DNA of 64,000 nucleotides from Hoplostethus atlanticus (taxonomy: Eukaryota; Chordata; Actinopteri; Trachichthyiformes; Trachichthyidae): assembly GCA_034670405.1 (NCBI GenBank), contig JAXDDX010000186.1:434001-498000 (forward strand), in the 5' to 3' direction. The notes beneath the pieces were generated by a model. It saw only the letters and a program-made list of their open reading frames with translations. It was not told the DNA's origin and ran no database searches. Below, in pieces: positions 12,401 through 24,719 of the stretch. A program made the translations under genes and the position numbers. Each line of letters opens with the position of its first letter. The first letter of the stretch is position 1.

Positions 12401-15400
12401 TGGTGGAGAGAATAAACGGGTCTCCGTGGTTCGCAACTCAGGTGGACGAATCTACAGATGTGGAAAACAAGGCAATGATGTTAATGTACGTGCGATATGT
12501 CTACCAAGATGATGTGCATGAAGATATACTATGTGCACTTTCACTGCCTAACAATACAACAGGCGCAGAAATATTCAGAGCATTGAACGAGTACGTTTCA
12601 GGTAGACTGAATTGGTCGTTTTGTATCGGGGTTTGCACGGACGGGGCAGCTGCGATGACCGGACGGCTGTCCGGTTTCACTGCCAGGGTGAAAGAAGTAG
12701 CGCCGGAATGTGAAGCAACTCACTGTGTGATTCATCGCGAAATGCTGGCAAGCAAAAAAATGTCCCCTGAACTAGGGGTGGGCGGTATGGCCTAAAATTT
12801 ATATCACGGTATATTTAGAATTTTGGACGGTAACGGTATATATCACGGTATATTTGTTTTTCTTATAATAATAATTTTAAAAAATGCTTTAGGAGCAGTA
12901 CAAGACTCTGGGATGGTAACAATTTATTCCCGGGGGGTTAACTATGAGGTTTCTACTGGGCTCTTCCATTAGTATTCTGTAATCTGTATATTATGACAAA
13001 ATTGACATTGAACTTAAGTGTTTATGAATGTTTTATTGTGCAAAACTGCACTGTATTAAATATAAATAGCACCTTATATGCAAACTTTTTTCCAAAATAG
13101 GTTCTGAACAATACAAAGAAATATAAAAATAAATAAATAAACATAAAAATGTAAATTTTAAGTATTCCAATACTTCCAGTAACTTCTACTGTATATAACA
13201 AAAACTTCAAAGGTTAGGCAACATGCCAAGAAAATTATTATAAAGATAAATAGCACATTATATGCAAACTTTTTTCCAGTTTGGCTGAAGTATTTTCGAC
13301 CTGGCATCACATACCTCGGATCCAGTGTTTTGATCAATGCCTTAAACCTGTTTGTATAGGAACCATGTCCTTACATAGGTACTCCGTTATGGAATGTGTA
13401 ATGTCCTTCCACCGCTTGCTTTTTTTTGGTCATACGGATAGCCACTGGAAAATGACTCGGCTAGCGACGTCTGCGTTGTGGTTTTTCGTTTAGCACCACT
13501 TGCGGAAGGACTGCTTGTGTCTGCGCGCATCCTAGTACTCTCTTCATACTCGCGGACATGTTTTGTTTTGTTTTGAGGTGATAAAAGAGATTGCTCGTGT
13601 TACCACCGCCGGCAACAACTCTTGCTCGACATTGCTTGCAGATAATAGTTTTCTGCTCAAGGTCTGACTTTTTAAACCCAAACCACGTCCAGATGATGGA
13701 CGAAGCACCTTTTTTCTAACTAATTCTTCTTTGTTTGCATCGGGAACGGGAGCTCCCGCATCATGCTCGCTGCCTTCCATTTCACCATGCATCTTCAGAA
13801 AGCATGCGTCTGTTTACGTCGAAGTTTACGTTGCACTACTCACTTTTTCACATCGTCTTTTTCCACAAACTAGTTTATTATCTTTAAATGGCAGCGCGCA
13901 GTTCGCTAGCGTTGTGTGTTACGTTTGTAAATTTGAAAAAGTATTTTTACATTCAAAGAGCCTAAAAGTAGCCTTCTACCGGTACATCCGGTAGAGTCAA
14001 ATCTCTACCGTGGCACGGATTTCTACCGGTATACCGCCCACCCCTACCCTGAACTCAACACTGTGTTGAGTGATGTAATACGCATTATTAATCATATCAA
14101 AGCACATGCACTAAATTCGCGTTTGTTTGAATTGCTTTGTGAAAACATGGATGCCGAATACAAGCGCCTTCTCCTACATACTGAAGTTAGATGGCTATCA
14201 AAAGGGAAGGCCCTGACAAGAGTGTTCGAACTGAGAGAGCAATTACAGAGATTTCTCTCTGACAAACAGTCCCCATTAGCAGCGCATTTTAGTGACAAGA
14301 ACTGGCTCGCGAAACTTGCTTACTTGAGTGACATATTCATGGTCTTGAACGAACTAAATCTCAATGCAAGGGAGAATGGCTTCTGTTTTCAAACTGGCAG
14401 ACAAAATCGCCGCTTTCAAAACAAAGCTGGAAACCTGGGCAAGGCGCGTAGACAGGGGTGTGTGCGACATGTTCGAGAACTTGGCCAGTTTTCCGGGAGA
14501 GGCCGAGGGACTTTCGCAGTTAATACATAGCCACCTGACATCACTGTCTGATGCATTTGAATGCTATTTCCCATCTTCAAAAGACCCGAGAAAAAGCAAG
14601 GAATGGATCCGCGATCCATTTCTGGACGTCGGCAGAGAGAACCTATCATCACGTCAAGAGGACCAGTTAATTGAGCTTACAAATGACGGAGGACTAAAAA
14701 TACTGTTCAATTCAACAGCCTCACTGCCATCCTTCTGGATTAAAGCGAAGGAAGAATATCCAGAGATCAGCACACTAGCTTTGAAGACATTGCTACCATT
14801 CCCAACCACTTACCTTTGCGAGGCAGGTTTCTCTGCGATGACGGCCACAAAGACCAGACTTCGAAGCAGACTGGATGTGAGAAACACCTTGCGTGTGTCA
14901 CTCTCAACAATCTCGCCTCGATACGACTTTCTTGTGTCAGGCAAACAAGCCCAGGGATCTCACTGACAGCTGATGTTGGTAAGTCATCATTTTTACAAAT
15001 AGTCTGTAATGACAGGCTAACTATACATTTAATATACATTTTGAAAATGATAGGCTGATTGTGTACAGATGTGCATATTAATGTGGTGTTGGGTGCATAA
15101 CGTTAAAGGGGAAACGGTGATTTCTGATTATAGTAAAAGCGCTCTATGTCCAATCGACATATTTCTCATCAAATAATATTATTTTTCTAAAATTAGCCTT
15201 CTGTTGCCACCTGCTGGCGCATATAGCTATATATGCTAGTCAATCTAAATGTTGATATTGTCAATCATACATAAAGAATTCTCAATAATTGACTCCTCCG
15301 GTCCGCCAAAAATTTGTAATTATATGCGCCGGTCCGTAGTACAAAAAAGGTTGGGAACCGCTGTTCCAGTGCATCTGCTCGGGAAAACATAATCGCCCGC

Positions 15401-18400
15401 AGCAAACTCATGTTTGTATGGCAAGTCTAAACTCAACATCAACTACTACAGCGCCATTAGTGAATAGAATCGGCGCATATCACATTCGGACGCCGTTTTT
15501 TCCGAGTACACTTGAATGCACCATTACTTTGCGACCAGTGAAGCTAAAACAACAACAAATCTACAGGCGATATATCAACTCTCCAGTTATTATTTTGTAG
15601 GATGCAGGCAGCAACATAGATCCCTGCACAGTCTCCCAACACGCGAAAATGCCAGGACAGAGTGGATTAATTTTATTTTTAACGGCAACGGCTACAGTTG
15701 TTTCTGTGTGTGATGATCACTCCTCAGACTGCTTGAGCAACGGCAGGATTAGCATCTAAATTGAAGCTTAAAGATGGAGCAATTCATAAGGTACGTGACC
15801 CATCTGCAAAATTGGAATCTGTAAGTGTCACCATGTTTTGATTTAATTTACCAAATTAGTCTGGTTAGTATATTCGACTGCTGGTTAGCTAACGAGCTAG
15901 CGGGGCTAGCCACGGGCTTGTTGGGCGTGGAAGAAGTAAGAAAATTAAAGCTGGAGTCATTAAAAGTAAAGTAAAAGTAAAGTTATTGGTTGGAGTCAGG
16001 ACTCATCTTTAAGTTATTTGTTGGGACCAGTGTCTGTTTTATAAGTCTGTCGAACGTGTCAGGCTCGGTAAACTTTAGCCACCATTAGTACAATCGCGTT
16101 TGGTTGTTTGCGCTGCGCTGTTTGATTGCAAATAGATTGCATCCAATAATATATTGGCTAACTAGCTCAACAAAATTGTCAATCCTAGCTTGTCTGCAAG
16201 TTGTATTCAATAAGCTTATGGACATGAGCCATAAACAGACCGGCTACAGTAGAGAGTGTCGCTCACACACCCACATACACAAACACAAGGCACGAAAGTA
16301 CAATATTACACAGAATTGTTATCATTGAGAAACTAAGTGGAACCGCCTCAGCTGCCTCTTCCCATTCTGGGTCAGACTCCGGCTCAAACATGTACGGTCT
16401 CAGTGTTGGTTCTGGAGCGGCCGCCATGGTTATGGTAAATTTCTGCATTAAGCTTATTTGTTTATCTTGAGCAGCATGAGCGCTCTGCTCTCCGCCTCCG
16501 CCAGGCGATTGCCGTGAGTGAGGCGGCCAATCAGAGCAGTGCTCATTACATACAACCTCCACGCCCTCAAAACAGCCTGTTCTTTACAATGGAGAAAATG
16601 AGAGACTGAAACACACACCACAGAAGCTGGTTTTAGGATTTTTTTTGATATAGACTTCACAAACGTCTTGTAAAGACCCCCAGGAACAGTTTAAATAGCC
16701 CAAAATGAGTACAATACCCCCCCTTTAAAAGGGGTAGTGGTTGAAATCTTCCCCTATGAAATGGGACAACCCTTCAAGACCCTGATACATCATCAGTAGT
16801 CGTCGATGGCGTTTACGTAAACAGACGCGACGAGTTTGTTGCCGGACATTACTATGGCAATAATGGTATTATCACAATGACGGAGATAGAAAAGCATGGA
16901 CGCTCGCGATTCATTCGCAACTTATAAGTTTCACACTATCAAACGATCAAACAAGTCATTAAATAAAAAAGAACACTGCTTCATTACCAGGCCACTTCAT
17001 GACAGAATAATCATGAAGTTTGAAGTTTTTATTAGCTCAGCCGCCATTACGCTGTCCGCCATTACAGGCTTGAAAAGACGTATGGCTAAGGAGGCTACAT
17101 AACGAGAGACAGGAGTAGACAATGAACTACAAGAAGAAGAAGGTTACCTAGCGGCAATTCATTTTGTGGCGTCTTGGTGAATTGAGTAACGTTGATCGCA
17201 TACTCAGAAATTCTTGCCAATGTAGTATACATCTGGGCATTTCTTGCATACATAAAATCACCACGCTAAACACATGAAACACACTACATACTCATTTGAT
17301 GTCACAAATAGTCCGTTAAGTGTGGATAGTACCCAAATTCAAAGAGATATTAGACAGGGGATTCTAGTGTATAAGTAGAGAGACCATCTGGAATGCAGAT
17401 GTCCTCCAGACACAGTGTTGTGCACTTTTGCCAGAAAGTTACATTTTTGTCTCATCTGTCCACAGAACATTGTTCCAGTAGCTTTGTGGAACATCCAGGT
17501 GGTCTTTAGTAAAGTTGAGACAGGCAGCAATTTATTTTTTGTGGAGAGCAGTGGTTTCCTCCTTGATATGCTTCACCACTCTTGTTTAGTGTTTTCTTAT
17601 TGTGGACTCGTGGACACAGATGTTAGAAAGGTCAAGAGATGCCTGCTGATCCTTAGCTGTTACCTTAGGGTTCTTTGTCACCTCCTTGACCATTAGGCGG
17701 TGTGCTCTTACTTGCAAACAGGGATACACGAGTCAAACACCTCTGCACCAAGCAGAAGTGAATGACATCACACACGCACACATATCAGCCGGGACTACTT
17801 GCTAATGCAGAAGTAAACAAAATGGTGTGCAACATGTGCACATTCTCTACATTTTTACATACTACCATCCATTTGGTTCTAATATACTGAAATATGGTAA
17901 ATGGACTGCATTTATATAGCGCTTTTATCCAAAGCGCTTTACAATGTATGCCTCTCATTCACCCATTCACACACACACTCACACACCGATGGCAGTGAGC
18001 TACCATGCAAGGTGCTGGCCTGACCATCGGGAGCAATTTGGAGTTCAGTGTCTTGCCCAAGGACACTTCGACATGCAGACTGGAGGAGCCGGGGATCGAA
18101 CCTCCGATCTTCTGATTGGAGGCCGACCCGCTCTACCTCCTGAGCCACAGCCGCCCCAAATAAATGAAATGAAATATACATTCCAATTTTTATGTCTTGT
18201 TTTTAATGACCTGTATTAAATTAAATAAAGGTCCACAATTATACGGATCAATGGCCTGATCTTGAAAATCTCATTGCCTTGGAAACGCGTTGTTTACTTT
18301 CCTGATGATAATATATTAGTGCACAACTCATAAATGTTTATACCAGCATCATATATTGTTAATATGTGATATCCTTAATATATGAAATTCAAAGTTATTG

Positions 18401-21400
18401 CCACATATTCTACCTAAAGAATTTGGATGTGGAGGTAAGTAAATGGTTATGTTATAAGGCACTTGGGCAGAGCTCTTTCAGGGGGTGTGATGTAGAGCTC
18501 TGCGTAGGAGAGTGGGTTTTATATGACAGGAATACAAGATGAGGATTATGGGAGTTGAGTTAAAAATAAGAAATAAATAAGAAAATATCTCACCCTGAAA
18601 TTGACTCCTGAAGACCACGGTCCCATGTAGGGGTGGGCGATAATCGTGTTTATAATCGTAATCGTGATTTTAATTATGTAATCGTGGCAAATTTTCTAAA
18701 TCGTTGATTTCGATTGTTATTTAGGCTACAAGAACGAGGAACGTCTAGAAGCGCCAGTTAGCAAAGCAACCAGTGTGAGTGTCTGTGTGTGTGCGCGCGC
18801 ATCAGACGTAACATCACTTTCCCGCGAATGAATGGGCCAAATACTTTCCCCAATGCGTGCGTTCATGAACTGTCCCCTTAAAAAAATACTACGTCGTATT
18901 CAGTCACGTCCCTCCGCCCCGTCCAATAACTTAAGGTTTTGACCGTTCGTTTTTTGCGAGCCGCGAGCGAATGTGTCAAGCCGGGCAGGAAGTCAGACAC
19001 AGGAACGGCATAGAGCATCCGGTCAATTTCAAAATAAAACAAAACAAATAAAATAATCGTTCATTAATCGTAATCGAGGTAAAAGTTTGAAATAATCGCG
19101 ATATTGATTTTTAGTCATATCGCCCACCCCTAGTCCCATGGTAAAACATCAAATACGCATTTAAAGAAACCCTAGTTCTACCCTAGTACCCTAGTTCTGA
19201 CTGTGTGTGTGTGTGTGTGTGTTTTCTGCAGGTCCAGATCGCCACTCTGATGCAGCTCCAGGGTTCGAGGGCTGACCCCGCCCAGTTGGAGAGACTCCAG
19301 TCCATGCTGTCGGAGAAGAACGGAGAGATTCAAAACCTTATGACCAAACTACAGAGACTGGAGAAAGTGGAGGTGAGCTGTTACCAATTCATGTCTTTTC
19401 TTCATAGAGGGGATGTCAGTATGTCTGTTATAGGATGATACTAGTATGTTTTATTAAAGGGGACATATTATGGAAAACTGCTTATTCCCGGCCCTTATAC
19501 ATGTTCCACATGTTACCATTGACCTTAGTAGCCAAGAAAATGTGAAATCTGGAAGTCGCCCCCCATTTTCCTTTTTCCAAAAATGGTCCCAAAACGGGCC
19601 GTTTTGAAAAGTAGCCCGTTTATACATCATAACGGGCGCTTCTTAGCATAATCCAACCCCTTTCAGAGCATGCCCACCCCCAGGTCAATAACCACTCCCA
19701 TTTACCTCATCTCAAAATGCAGCTCCTGGCAGCGCCGTAAGCCGTTGCTTATGGTGCATTCCATTGTACTTGGAAGTCGATAATTCCGAGTCGGTATTCC
19801 CAACTTCCAATCTAAATGTGTTCCAGTGCATCTGCTCGGGAAAACATGGACGCCCGCAGTGAACTCATGTTTGTATGGCAAGTCTCAGAATGTTACAAGC
19901 ATCTAAAGATGACCTACATCAACTACAGTGCCATTAGTGAAGAGAATCGGCGCATATAACTGAACGTGAACGTTAGTAGTCTAGTACCGCACGCTAGTAA
20001 CGTTGAGCTCAAATCAACCGAATTACGTTACAAATGTAAACTAGAATGACTTGAATGACTGTTCTATTGCGCCTTTCCGTGTTGGATGTCGTTTTTTCCG
20101 AGTGCACCTGGAATGTACCATTACTTTGCGAACAGTGGAGCTACAACGACAACATGTCTATGGCCAGATCCCAACACTCCAGTTGTTCTGTTGTAGGATG
20201 CAGGCAGCAAAATAGATCCCTGCACAGTCTCCCAACACGCGAAAATGCCAGGACAGAGTGGATTAATTTTATTTTTAACGGCAACGTCCCAGCTACAGTT
20301 AGCTCATTTTTTTGTGTGTGATGATCACTCGTCGGACTGCTTCAGCAACTAGGGCCAGTTCACAGCAGGATTAGCATCTAAATTGAAGCTTAAAGATGGA
20401 GGAATTCATACGGTACATGACCCATCTGCAAACTTGGAATCTGTAAGTGTCACCATGTTTTGATTTTATTTGCAAGTTAGTCTGGTTAGTATATTCGGGG
20501 GGTTGTTGGGTGTGGAAGAAGTAAGAAAACTAAAGCTGGAGACAGGACACATCTTTTAAAGTTATTGGTTGGAGTCAGGACTCATCTTAAAGTTATTTGT
20601 TGGGACCAGTGTCTGTTTTATAAGTCTGTCGAACGTGTCCGGCTCGGTAAACTTTAGCCACCATTATTACAATCTCGTTTGGTTGTTTGCGCTGCGCTGT
20701 TTGGATGCAAATAGGTTGCATCCAATAATATATTGGCTAACTAGCTCAACAAAATTGTCAATCCTAGCTTGTCTGCAAGTTGTATTCAATAAGCTTATGG
20801 AAATGAGCCATAAACAGACAGCAGAGAGCGTCGCTCACACACCCACATACACACAAACACAAGGCACGAAAGTACAATATTACACAGAATTGTTATCATT
20901 GAGAAACTAAGTGGAACCGCCTCAGCTGCCTCTTCCCATTCTGGGTCAGACTCCGGCTCAAACATGTACGGTCTCAGTGTTGGTTCTGGAGCGACCGCCA
21001 TGGTGGTAAATTACAGCGTCAAGCTTATTTGTTTACCTTAAACAGCATGGGCGCTCTGCTCTCCAATCAGAGCAGTGCTCATTACATACAACCTCTACGC
21101 CTTCAAAACAGCCTGTTCTTTACAATGGAGAAAATGAGAGACTGAAACACACACTACAGAAGCTGGTTTTATGATTTTCTTTTTTATAAAGACAAATGTC
21201 TTGTAAAGACCCCCAGGAACAGTTTTAAATAGCCCAAAATGAGTAAACTGCCCCCCCTTTAAAGTTTGTGCCAATGCTCTTGCGGTTGCCATTTGCTGTC
21301 ATTCATTTTTGTAGAATATGAAAAACAGATTTGAAACCCATTATGGTAAACATGAAGCCTTAATTTGTGCACATTTCTGTGTGTGTGTGTGTCTGGTTCT

Positions 21401-21667
21401 AGATGATGTTGAAGTCCCAGCCATCCTGTCCTGCTCCAATGGACAGCGGAGACGTCCAAGATCCAACCTACTACACTGACCTGCTAAAAATGAAGCTCAA
21501 CAACTCTGTGTGAGTTTAGTTAGTTGATCAGTTCCTGAGTATCTCCCTTAGTCAAATAGTCAGTTAACAAGTTAGTTTGGTTTGTTTGTTAGGGAGGTAG
21601 TTTGCAGGTAGTAGAAAATCAGTATCGTACGTGGAACAGATTTAATTTAATAACCTGACTCAGGTGT

Positions 21668-21699
<32 letters not shown>

Positions 21700-24683
21700 C
21701 ACCAGTAAGGATGCTGAGCGTCTAGGAGATGAGCTTTCCCTCCAGAGGATGAAGTCTTTGTCAGAGAGCCAGAGAGCCCTTGAGTTGGAGAGGAAACTGT
21801 TCTCATCTGAACGGTTGCTCAAACAGGTAAACGGCAGCTCTTGTCCCAGCATTTCATCCCTAAATACCTCTTGGTTTAACACTCAAAGTTGGAACGAAAG
21901 AAAGAATGATTGACTTACACTTTAGATGGAAGGCGCAGGCATAACTTCACCCCAGAACAGACACCAAAATTCCACTGCACCACTCAATACTCATGAGGCA
22001 CAGCTCATGTAGTGGGACTCTAACCCACTCAGTTAATGCAACTGGTGGGACTCTAACCCACCCACAGCATTGAGTTTAAAAGCTATTTTAATACATTTCT
22101 CTGGTCTTTGCAAATATAAACAAGGTTTGCTATGTGTAGGGTAATGGGCTGAGATTAGTGCCACCAGAAATTGAATTTTAAATGCATCATTTCAATTTGT
22201 ATTACACAATTTTAAATTTAATATAATGATTTGAAATTGAATTTGATCCTCATTGCATTCAACAGACTTTTATTTCAGTCTAGTTTGGAGTAAAAATTCT
22301 AGTATGTTTTCAAATTCAGTTCTTACAATTCAGTTCTCTGTTACACACATCCGGGGACATGGGAAAAGTAAACGTGCACAAATTGAGTCAAACTCTTTCA
22401 GCCAATCAGCAGTGCCTAGTCTGCTGAAAAAAAGTGAGAGAGAAAGAATGAGTTAACTGGGTCAGCTAACAAGAGCTACTGAAACCTTTTTGAATGTTTG
22501 CCAACTGTCACGCTTGTCAATGGACATTGATCAAAAAAAAGCTATTATTTATGTGATACATTCCATAAATAAGATTGACCAGTTGCATCTTTTTCACCTG
22601 GGGAACACCAGCAGTCTTAGACCTTCCTGATCTCTCCCACAGGCTCAGAGTGACAAGATCAAACTGCAGCTACGAGTCGAGGAGCTGCAACACAAATACG
22701 AACCCAATGGTATCTAGAATTATACTTACCTCAAACTTTTTCAAACGCCACATTCTGAACACAACATTACTGCTACTTGCTGCTGTTTCCGTCTCCAGAG
22801 GCAAAAAAGAACTGCATCCAAAAGAGAAAGCGAGAGAGGCTTCCTGTTGACATAATACCTTCCTCTGAGGTTACCACTGTTGCCAAGGTGGAGGCTGTTG
22901 TTGCCGCAGAGATGGATGTGACAAACAGCAGGACAGCAGAACCTGAGGCCGACGTCCGTACCGTGGCTGGGGCAGACAGCTCTACACAAGGTCTCTGCAT
23001 TGGAACTAGTGGTGCGCGATGTATCGAATATATCCGATATATTCGAATATCATTTTATGTGCGATATGGCAGATGACCATATCGTTATATCGAGATATTC
23101 GTTGTGCATTTTAGTAATTTATTTATGTATTAAAAGCAGGCCGCGTTTACATGCAGGAGATTCGCTCTCGCTCTCCCTCTCTCACACACACACAGTCACA
23201 GACACCCCAAACTAACTAACCACGCCCATCAGTTTAACGGTCAATCATTGTCCTGACTGAGTTAACGTCAGTTGAAAATGGAGTAAGATTGCGAAATTAA
23301 AAACGTACTGTGTGTGTGTTTACTAGGGATGGAGCGGTTCAAGTAAAAAATCCGAACTGTTCGGTTCGCTGGTCAGGGTTGTATTGTTCGGTTCATTTGA
23401 AATAGGCTATGAGGCCTACTGTGTGCTTTTTTCATGTAGAGTTAGGCTACTGTTTCTATTTATTGTCACACTAGAAATGGGGAATAGCCTCACAGATTTC
23501 AGTCAAAAAGGCATGCACAGAAAAAAACCTTCAAATAAAGTTATTGGGTTCGCTTTTCGGCGAATGTCGCTTTTTTCACATCAATTTGGGTGACTTGTGT
23601 GACGGACGAATCTCCTTAACGATTCCTACAGTGTATTTCTGTCAGCTCATATGAGTGAACTGCATTGAGCAAAAAATTCTACTCAACTGTCAGGACCTGC
23701 TCTCAAGCAACAGCAGAGCAGACAATCTGCTTCCTGTTTACACCGCATGCCCAGTGTAGGTGAATGGTTACGTTTTCAGGCGTATTAGTATTGACGGAGA
23801 TAATTTCTGAAACGGTGATAAAACGCTTGTGTGGACGGAGATCCTTTTAGTTTCAAAACTCCGTTTTAAAACGAAAACGTATTAGTGTGGATGTAGCCTG
23901 ACACAGCAGCAAACGCTTGTCTGTGAACACACCACTCTCTCCCTGCACTGTATGGCTCATTTTGAGTGAGTGGCGAGATCACCTGAGGTAAGGACATTCG
24001 CTTTTTTCACTTGGCTGACTATTTTATATGGTTTTGACTAATATCATTAGCTCTGTAGGTTATGTATGTTATGTCTTTTCAGCTAACGTTATTGTACTCC
24101 GTGTCAGAGCAGCTTCTCTTATGCTAGATTTCCACTAATAAATTTGACGGATCCCATTCATTTATTAGTGAAAGAGTGCCATCTAGTGATGGAAAGAGGC
24201 CAGGTTACCCTAACAAAAAAACTGTCATAGTAGTTTGATGGTAATTTTAGTTTTACCATGGTACCATGGTAATTATTGTATAAATAATTTACCATGGTAC
24301 AGGCCCTATTTAAACATTGTTGATGTTGAGTAGTACAGGCCATAATTTAATTTCACTGATAGCTTTAGTATTGAGAAACTTAGCACTGTGCTTCATCCAT
24401 GAAACCTTAAAGGGGAATTCTGGTATTTTTAAACCTGGGCTCTATATGTACATATTTGTCATTTATACCCCAAAATAGGTACAAAAAGTTTTGGAATTGC
24501 CCGCGAGATCGCCTTACGCCCTGGTCACACTGGACGCAGAAAGAAAAGGAAGCGCCGCGATCGGCGCCGATTGAGCTAGAATGAGTTTGGTTGTTCACAC
24601 CAGAACCGATCAGCGCCGATCTCCGCTGGTTTTAATGTAGGGGTTTGGTCTTTCTCTCTCTCTGCTTGTGCGTGTGCCTGCTC

Positions 24684-24719
<36 letters not shown>

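Larger units (their letters stand above)
9243..15363 (+). mobile_element. Charlie-type hAT transposon, 6121 bp with its own insertions
   Basis: It begins CAGGGGTTCCCAACC and ends GGTTGGGAACCGCTG, with 8-bp duplications TTCCAGTG at 9235-9242 and 15364-15371. The uninterrupted target is visible in the Kolobok-like copy 2 (GTGTTCCAGTGCATCTGC, near 19820), confirming the junctions. It contains a piggyBac derivative (9305-11547), a short hAT (12773-14046) and a ZBED5-like transposase remnant. Confidence 0.93.
8854..16724. mobile_element. Kolobok-like THAP element, copy 1 (interrupted)
   Basis: TTAA targets lie at 8850-8853 and 16725-16728. The ends are AGGGGTCATATTATGG and CCCCCCCT. It is collinear with copy 2 at 19458-21258. 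Without the hAT at 9243-15363 it is about 1.74 kb. It carries a THAP-domain exon (15600-15820, +) and a short acidic minus-strand ORF (about 16340-16427). TTAA targets plus a THAP finger suggest the Kolobok superfamily; a full DDE transposase is absent, so it is non-autonomous. Confidence 0.75.
8759..16776. mobile_element. possible second layer of the nested stack
   Basis: GGGCCCAATCCCATTTC followed by CCCCTACCCCT (8765-8806) faces the inverse AAAGGGGTAG and GAAATGGGACAACCC (16727-16773). This inverted end pair is common in fish non-autonomous elements. It brackets the Kolobok-like copy closely on both sides. Confidence 0.4.
8518..17345. mobile_element. possible outermost element of the nested stack
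   Basis: Left sequence GGAATGGGATACTAACATGC with CTACATACTCATTAGTATG has an inverted counterpart on the right (CTACATACTCATTTG and GTGGATAGTACCCAAATTC, about 17281-17338). This would make an element enclosing everything between. The match is partial and no target duplication was confirmed. Confidence 0.3.
19458..21258. mobile_element. Kolobok-like THAP element, copy 2 (uninterrupted, 1801 bp)
   Basis: TTAA targets lie at 19454-19457 and 21259-21262. Ends are AGGGGACATATTATGG and CCCCCCCT. It is collinear with copy 1 over its length and preserves the empty site of the Charlie-type hAT. It contains a THAP exon (+) and a short acidic ORF (-). Confidence 0.8.

Noticed and set aside
18092-18150. 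Possible tRNA gene (A and B box-like sequences on the minus strand)
   Set aside because: It continues into a SINE body and LINE-like tail, and no cloverleaf with an anticodon arm could be drawn.
17944-18219. Open frames on both strands at the SINE
   Set aside because: Readings of a tRNA-derived SINE, which is non-coding.
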